Assembly (NCBI RefSeq): GCF_902459685.1
Contig: NZ_CABPSF010000007.1
Coordinates: 124,001-188,000 of the forward strand
Origin: Pandoraea iniqua
GTDB lineage: Bacteria; Pseudomonadota; Gammaproteobacteria; Burkholderiales; Burkholderiaceae
Length of the DNA stretch: 64,000 bases
Direction of reading: 5' to 3'
This document shows positions 59,412 to 64,000 of this stretch, one piece after another. Every line of letters begins with the position of its first letter. Position 1 is the first letter of the stretch. Under the pieces are notes generated by a model. The model made no database searches. It worked only from the letters and a program-made list of their open reading frames with translations, and was not told the DNA's origin. The position numbers were made by a program, and so were the translations under genes.

Positions 59412-61095
59412 AGCACACACGCTCCCCGCTCCGGCAGGTTCGCCGGGCGCGTCGGGCACACTTTCACGCGATGAGGCGCGCAGCGCTGTCGCCGCAGGCA
59501 CCGGTGGTGGTGGTAGTGGTGGCGGCAGCAGTGGCGGTGCGGCGGCCGCCACGCCTCGCAACGCCTCGGCGTCTGACTGGATCGCCGTCGCGGCCGGGGC
59601 GATGGGCGCCCTGCTCGCCACGCTCGACATCTCGATCACCAACTCGGCGCTGCCGCAGATTCAAGGCCAGATCGGCGCCTCGGGCACTGAGGGCACTTGG
59701 ATCTCGACCGGCTATCTGATGTCGGAAATCGTCATGATTCCGCTCGCGGCGTGGCTCACGCGCGTGCTGGGTCTGCGCCGCTTTCTGACGCTCAACGCGG
59801 TGTTCTTCACCATCTTCTCGATGATGTGCGGCATCTCCAGCAGCCTGCCGGAGATGGTGATCGGGCGTATCGGTCAGGGCTTCGCCGGTGGCGCGATGAT
59901 TCCGACCGCACAGATGATCATTCGCACTCGCTTGCCACGTCATCAGATGGCCGTGGGAATGGCGATGTTCGGTCTCATTGTGCTGCTCGGGCCGTTGCTC
60001 GGCCCCGTGGTCGGCGGCTGGCTCACAGAGAACGCGAACTGGCGCTGGTGCTTCTTCCTGAATCTGCCGATCTCGGTGGCCATCGTCTCGCTGCTCATGC
60101 TCGGCCTCAAGCGCGAGCCGACCAATCTGCACGCGTTCGTCAAAGCCGACTGGCTGGGCATCGTCGGCCTGACCATCGGCTTGAGTTCGCTCACAGTGGT
60201 GCTCGAAGAAGGGCAGCGCGAGCGGTGGTTCGACTCGCACATGATCATCTGGCTGTCGATCCTCTCGGCGGTGGGTATCGGCATGATGCTCGTGGCGCAG
60301 TTCACGGCGGAGAAACCCATCGTCAAGCTCTCGCTGCTGCGTAACAAGAACTACGCGAGCGTGATCTACATCGTGTTCACGGTGGGTGCGGGGCTTTACG
60401 GCGTGTCGTATCTGCTGCCGCAGTTTCTCGCGACGATTGCGGGTTACAACGCGCAACAGTCGGGCAACATCATGCTGCTCTCGGGTCTGCCCGCGTTTCT
60501 GATGATGCCGTTCTTGCCACGGCTCATCAGCCGCGTGGATATCCGGTTTCTTGTGATTGTCGGGCTGCTGTGTTTTTTCGCCAGTTGCATGCTCGATATC
60601 GACCTCACGGCGCAGAGCGTGGGGCATGACTTCACGGTGTCGCAGTTGCTGCGCGGCGTGGGGCAGATGCTCGCGATGATGCCGCTCAATCAGGCCTCGA
60701 TGGCGGCCGTGGAGGCGCAGGACGCGGGTGACGCGGCCGGGCTCTACAACATGGCGCGCAATCTCGGCGGCTCGGTTGGCTTGGCCCTGCTCGGCACGCT
60801 GATCGACCGTCGCACCGACTATCACGACGCGATGCTGCGCGAGACGATTACCGCCAACAGTTCGCTCGGACAGGAACATCTGGCGGCGAACGCGGCCGGC
60901 TTCTTTGCGCAGACCGGCGATCTGGCCCACGCGCAGTTACAGGCCACGGCGCAACTCGCCGCCCAGATTGCGCAGCAAGCCAGTGTGATTACGTTTTCCG
61001 AGACCTTCTATGCGCTGGGCATTGCGCTGCTGCTATGCGTGCCGCTTGCCCTGCTGCTCAAGCAACCCGCGGGTTTTAGCTCCGGCGGGCACTGA
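59404..61095 (+). CDS. EmrB-family MFS multidrug exporter (14 TM)
   Basis: The 563-aa protein is the proton-driven inner-membrane pump of the system. A long cytoplasmic N terminus with a Gly/Ser-rich stretch (about 35-48) leads into 14 helices. LLATLDISITNSALPQIQG is in helix 1, GTEGTWISTGYLMSEIVMIPLAAWLTRVLGLR in helices 2-3, and GPLLGPVVGGWLTENANWRW is motif C. GTG 59404 is chosen because GGAG lies seven bases before it and it overlaps the adaptor stop by eight bases; this is shorter than the open frame. The genes are co-translated with the adaptor and followed after two bases by the outer-membrane channel gene. Confidence 0.92.
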   Translation: MAEAHTLPAPAGSPGASGTLSRDEARSAVAAGTGGGGSGGGSSGGAAAATPRNASASDWIAVAAGAMGALLATLDISITNSALPQIQGQIGASGTEGTWISTGYLMSEIVMIPLAAWLTRVLGLRRFLTLNAVFFTIFSMMCGISSSLPEMVIGRIGQGFAGGAMIPTAQMIIRTRLPRHQMAVGMAMFGLIVLLGPLLGPVVGGWLTENANWRWCFFLNLPISVAIVSLLMLGLKREPTNLHAFVKADWLGIVGLTIGLSSLTVVLEEGQRERWFDSHMIIWLSILSAVGIGMMLVAQFTAEKPIVKLSLLRNKNYASVIYIVFTVGAGLYGVSYLLPQFLATIAGYNAQQSGNIMLLSGLPAFLMMPFLPRLISRVDIRFLVIVGLLCFFASCMLDIDLTAQSVGHDFTVSQLLRGVGQMLAMMPLNQASMAAVEAQDAGDAAGLYNMARNLGGSVGLALLGTLIDRRTDYHDAMLRETITANSSLGQEHLAANAAGFFAQTGDLAHAQLQATAQLAAQIAQQASVITFSETFYALGIALLLCVPLALLLKQPAGFSSGGH

Positions 61096-61097
61096 TC

Positions 61098-62537
61098 ATG
61101 ACTCTTTATTTGCGAACCTTGGCCGTTGCTTCGGCGCTTCTCGTTGCGGGCTGCACGGTCGGCCCCGATTACCACGGCGCGCCCGATGTCGCCGGCGACG
61201 CCATGCGCACGGGCGCCTATCCGCATGCGGGTAACGGCGTCGAAGCGCATACGCCCGGCGTGGCACGTTGGTGGACGGCGCTCGACGATGCGCAACTCAC
61301 CGCCCTCATCGACGATGCCATCGCGCACAGCCCGGACATTCGTGCGGCACAGGCGAAAGTGCGCCAGTCGCGCGCCAGCCTGCGCAGTCACGAGGCCGAT
61401 CTGCTGCCGAAAGGCACGGTGGATGTGACGATGCTGCGCACGCGTTCTCCCGATTTGAGCCTGCTCGGAGGGAATGGGGGCAGCGGCTCAAGCGGGCGTG
61501 GTCCGCTCGATCTGTATATCGCGGGCTTCGATGCCAGTTGGGAAGTCGATCTGTTCGGCGGCACGCGCCGGGCCGTGGAAGCGGCGAGCGCCGACGCCGA
61601 TGCGGCGTCGGAGGATCTCGCCGATGCGCATGTGCAGTTGGCCGCCGAGGTCGCGCAGACCTATGTCGCGTTGCGCGATCAGCAGGCACGTCTGGCACTG
61701 GTGCGCGACTCTGCGCAGCTTGAGGGCGAGATGCTGGACCTCACGCGTCAGCGGCGTGCCGGTGGTGTGGCATCGGAGCTTGATGTGGAACGTCTGGTGA
61801 CGCAGGTGGAGCAGACGCAATCGCGGGTGTTGCCACTGGAGGCGGACGTCATCGAATCACTCGATCAGTTGGCGCTGCTGACAGGCCGTGCGCCGGGCGC
61901 GCTCGACGCGGAATTCAAGGCACCCAAGGCGTTGCCGACAGTGCCTGCGAAGGTGGCGATCGGCGACCCGACGGCCCTGTTGCAGGCGCGTCCGGATATT
62001 CGTGCGGCAGAGCGGCGTCTGGCATCGCAGAACGCGCAGATCGGCGTGCAGACCGCGAACTGGTTCCCGAAGCTTTCGATCATGGGTGAGCTCGGCTATT
62101 CGGCACTCGACCCCGGTCATCTCGTGCGCAAGGAGAACTTCAGCTGGATGGCGCTGCCGCGTCTGCAATGGAACGTGCTCGACTTCGGTCGCGTGCAGGC
62201 CGGTGTCGACGGCGCGAAGGCCGGGCGCGATCAGGCGCAGGCGAAGTACGAAAGTGCCGTGTTGACGGCGCTGCGCGACGCCGACGTGGCGCTCGCCCGC
62301 TACGGACACCAGCGCGAGAACGTCTACCGGCTGCGCAGTGTGGAGGCGTCGGCCACCCGCGCCGCAACGCTCACGCGTCAACGCTATCGCGCCGGTACAG
62401 CAAGCACGCTCGACTGGCTCGATGCCGAACGCACACGCTTCTCCGCCGAGCAGGACCGCATCGCCGGCGACGCGCAATTGCTCAAGTCGTTCGTGACGCT
62501 GCAAAAGGCGTTGGGGTTGGGGTGGCAGGTGGGGTAA
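61098..62537 (+). CDS. NodT/OprM-family outer-membrane efflux lipoprotein
   Basis: The 479-aa protein is the exit duct of the efflux system. The signal peptide ends with a lipobox (LLVAGC, about Cys17), so the mature protein is a lipoprotein. Two outer-membrane-factor repeats follow (about 60-250 and 270-470), each with long helical runs (DAIAHSPDIRAAQAKVRQSRASLRSHEAD and QARPDIRAAERRLASQNAQIG) and beta segments that build the 12-strand trimer. The start is two bases after the exporter stop. The three genes make a complete EmrAB-TolC-like pump; substrates are unknown. Confidence 0.93.
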   Translation: MTLYLRTLAVASALLVAGCTVGPDYHGAPDVAGDAMRTGAYPHAGNGVEAHTPGVARWWTALDDAQLTALIDDAIAHSPDIRAAQAKVRQSRASLRSHEADLLPKGTVDVTMLRTRSPDLSLLGGNGGSGSSGRGPLDLYIAGFDASWEVDLFGGTRRAVEAASADADAASEDLADAHVQLAAEVAQTYVALRDQQARLALVRDSAQLEGEMLDLTRQRRAGGVASELDVERLVTQVEQTQSRVLPLEADVIESLDQLALLTGRAPGALDAEFKAPKALPTVPAKVAIGDPTALLQARPDIRAAERRLASQNAQIGVQTANWFPKLSIMGELGYSALDPGHLVRKENFSWMALPRLQWNVLDFGRVQAGVDGAKAGRDQAQAKYESAVLTALRDADVALARYGHQRENVYRLRSVEASATRAATLTRQRYRAGTASTLDWLDAERTRFSAEQDRIAGDAQLLKSFVTLQKALGLGWQVG

Positions 62538-62559
62538 GGCGACGATGGCGTATCGTATG

Positions 62560-62622
62560 GCCGATGTTCAATAAATATTTTTGTTCACATTTTTTGAACA
62601 AATATAAAAATTGAACATCGGC
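62560..62622. repeat. Long AT-rich inverted repeat after the efflux operon
   Basis: Two arms of 28 bases (62560-62587 and 62595-62622) are complementary except for a few positions in their AT-rich middle. They are separated by 7 bases. Both arms start with the perfect 13-bp GCCGATGTTCAAT, and each holds two TGTTCA half-sites. It could act as a terminator for the efflux operon, or as a regulatory site or boundary for the toxin-antitoxin module that follows. Confidence 0.75.
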
Positions 62623-62655
62623 AGGAATAATGCTAGATTGCTCAGAATTTCCATT

Positions 62656-62671
62656 TGTCCCGCGCGGGACA
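62656..62671. promoter_or_regulatory. Palindromic operator candidate of the AbiE-like antitoxin
   Basis: TGTCCCGCGCGGGACA is a perfect 16-bp palindrome just before the antitoxin start codon. AbiEi-type antitoxins repress their own promoters through inverted repeats, which makes this a likely operator. Confidence 0.6.
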
Positions 62672-62678
62672 CAGCGAA

Positions 62679-63788
62679 ATGATGAGCAATCTACAGACTC
62701 ACCCCGGCGATGAATCCAACCTGGATTTCATTCGCACCGCTGTCGATGCGTTGGGCGATTCACTCAGGATCGACGTCGCGATCGCTGGGACGCGTCCGGC
62801 GGCGGCACAAGCCGGCGCCTCAATGGAAGTCGCGCTGCAAATCGGCGAGCGTCATGTTCACTATCTCGCCGTGCTTAGACCGGAGACGCTGAACACAAAC
62901 ACGCTCACCACTGCCCTCGCAGGACTTTCGTCGACCGATACCGACCGACCAACGCTACTGGTCACGTCACATCTGACGCGCGGGATGGCCGAGACATGCA
63001 TCGCGCGGCAGGCCCAGTTCATCGACCTTGCGGGAAACGCGTTTCTCCATGCCGACGGCCTACACATCCAGATCGTGGGGCGCCGACTTCCGGAGCGCGC
63101 AAATAACACTTGGCAAGCACAACGTCCTCTGACTAAAGCCACGTCGACGGCCGCACTACACGTCATGTTTGCTGTGATGCGTGACGCTGAACTCCTCAAT
63201 AAGTCGTATCGGGATATCGCGCATGCCGCAGGCGTCTCGGTCGGCTCCGTTGCGGGAACCTTCGATAGCTGGCGCGCAAGACACCTTCTCAGTGACGACA
63301 GTTCAAAAGCCGGCCGACACCTGCTCTCGACGTCAACACTGCTGGACGAATGGGTGATCGGTTATGAGCAACGCATTTATCCGAAACTCCCGTCACAACG
63401 ATTCACGCTCGCCTCGCAAGATTGGTGGGTGGACTACGACGTCGAGGGCTTGGCCCAATGGGGTGGCGAAGTCGCTGTCAACAAAGTGTTTGGCGAGTTG
63501 CGTCCGGCTGCACAGACGCTATATGTCAAACCAGATGCACGACACGACTTGCTGAAAAACTTGGCGATGGATCATCGATTACGGGCCGACCCCATGGGCT
63601 CCCTCGAGGTCGTCGATGCCTTTTGGGAATTTGACGATAACTACGCCAGAACGCGAACCTATCGAAACATTGCACCTGCGCCACTAGTCTATGCAGACTT
63701 GATGAGAACGAGGGAGCCACGCAATCGCGAAGCGGCACGAGCGCTTCGCAACGCGATGGAGACAAGCAATGGTTTCGATTGGGCTTAG
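62679..63788 (+). CDS. AbiEi-like type IV antitoxin
   Basis: The 369-aa protein resembles the AbiEi family of type IV antitoxins, and the next gene encodes a nucleotidyltransferase toxin homologue. The N-terminal 150 residues form an alpha/beta domain (VALQIGERHVHYLAVLR, QFIDLAGNAFLHADGLHIQIVGRRLPE). A winged helix follows at about 165-215 (ALHVMFAVMRDAELLNKSYRDIAHAAGVSVGSVAGTFDSW). The rest (about 220-369) is an acidic sensing domain. The family represses its own operon and neutralises the toxin. ATG 62679 is used, 62682 being an alternative; TTG 62655 is unlikely. The 3' end overlaps the toxin ATG by 20 bases. Base composition is lower in GC than the neighbouring efflux operon, as expected of acquired DNA. 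Confidence 0.78.
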   Translation: MMSNLQTHPGDESNLDFIRTAVDALGDSLRIDVAIAGTRPAAAQAGASMEVALQIGERHVHYLAVLRPETLNTNTLTTALAGLSSTDTDRPTLLVTSHLTRGMAETCIARQAQFIDLAGNAFLHADGLHIQIVGRRLPERANNTWQAQRPLTKATSTAALHVMFAVMRDAELLNKSYRDIAHAAGVSVGSVAGTFDSWRARHLLSDDSSKAGRHLLSTSTLLDEWVIGYEQRIYPKLPSQRFTLASQDWWVDYDVEGLAQWGGEVAVNKVFGELRPAAQTLYVKPDARHDLLKNLAMDHRLRADPMGSLEVVDAFWEFDDNYARTRTYRNIAPAPLVYADLMRTREPRNREAARALRNAMETSNGFDWA

Positions 63789-64000
63789 GCACGCTCTGCC
63801 TGCCAACCAGCACGCGATGCTCAGCCGTGTCGCGCGCGAAGCCGCAAGACTTGGCATCGAGTGGTTTGTCGCTGGCGCCACCGCGCGCGATATTCTGCTC
63901 CACTATCAGTTCGGCTTTCGCATTCAGCGGGCCAGTTTCGATGTCGATATCGCCATGCTCCTGCCCGACTGGGAAATGTTCAGTCGCATGAGTGCCGCGC
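63769..64000 (+). CDS. AbiEii-like nucleotidyltransferase toxin (3' end outside window)
   Basis: The first 77 codons of this gene are visible; it starts at ATG 63769 inside the end of the antitoxin gene. The translation shows the nucleotidyltransferase signature: EWFVAGATARDILLHY followed by FDVDIAML, in which the G-A-T-x-R-D-I-L and D-V-D motifs should bind nucleotide and metal. AbiEii-type toxins use this fold to modify tRNA or other targets and are neutralised by their antitoxin. The order, overlap and motifs support a type IV pair. Completeness cannot be judged because the window ends here. Confidence 0.78.
   Translation, partial: MVSIGLRHALPANQHAMLSRVAREAARLGIEWFVAGATARDILLHYQFGFRIQRASFDVDIAMLLPDWEMFSRMSAA

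Overview
The window is a high-GC chromosome segment from a betaproteobacterium of the Burkholderiaceae. The two-protein LldD/AsnC, sulfonate-uptake and EmrAB-type content, the Burkholderia-style trimeric porin, and a luxI/luxR pair whose 3' ends converge and overlap all fit that family. Pandoraea is my best guess at genus, as an inference only. No rRNA, tRNA, insertion sequence, prophage or CRISPR array was seen.

Layout. 1-2037: the end of an iron-containing alcohol dehydrogenase, then DUF1801 and DUF4180 proteins. 2038-2676: an AT-rich gap. 2677-25271: a quorum-sensing locus. A canonical LuxR receptor (+) converges on a LuxI acyl-homoserine-lactone synthase (-) that carries an in-frame TAA at codon 135. 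Upstream of luxI on the same strand lie a secreted halovibrin-like protein, an Ig-like/BIG2 protein and three giant Ig-like + RCC1-repeat proteins (1076, 1678 and 1681 aa). A divergent 750-aa Ig-like protein and a ToxR/ToxS-like membrane regulator pair follow. 25353-30207: two tandem autotransporters. Five near-identical palindromes (CTGTCAACGTTGACAG type) sit upstream of luxI, the three RCC1 genes and one autotransporter. I read them as lux boxes, so the LuxR probably drives luxI, the giant proteins and an autotransporter as one regulon. This is the most unusual part of the window, made sharper by the broken synthase.

30446-43460: a GT9 glycosyltransferase, then an organosulfur block. On the minus strand are an SfnB-like flavin monooxygenase, a thiol dioxygenase and a four-domain rhodanese. 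Divergent on the plus strand are an SsuD-like monooxygenase, a class II aldolase, a complete sulfonate/nitrate-type ABC transporter, a membrane cytochrome c and a second binding protein. Together these could import organosulfur compounds, cleave C-S bonds and oxidise the released sulfur. 43687-46233: a DHA2 exporter behind a Fur-box-like site, a LysE exporter and a DUF3820 protein. 46216-51444: a citrate-type MFS carrier, a ModA-like binding protein and an amidase, divergent from a LysR regulator with a textbook T-N11-A site between them.

51579-62537: a glycine-zipper protein, an LldD-like dehydrogenase, an Lrp/AsnC regulator, a porin, an amino-acid permease, and a TetR regulator divergent from a tripartite EmrA-EmrB-OprM efflux operon. 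62560-64000: a long AT-rich inverted repeat, then the start of an accessory module, an AbiE-like type IV toxin-antitoxin pair whose toxin gene is cut by the window end.
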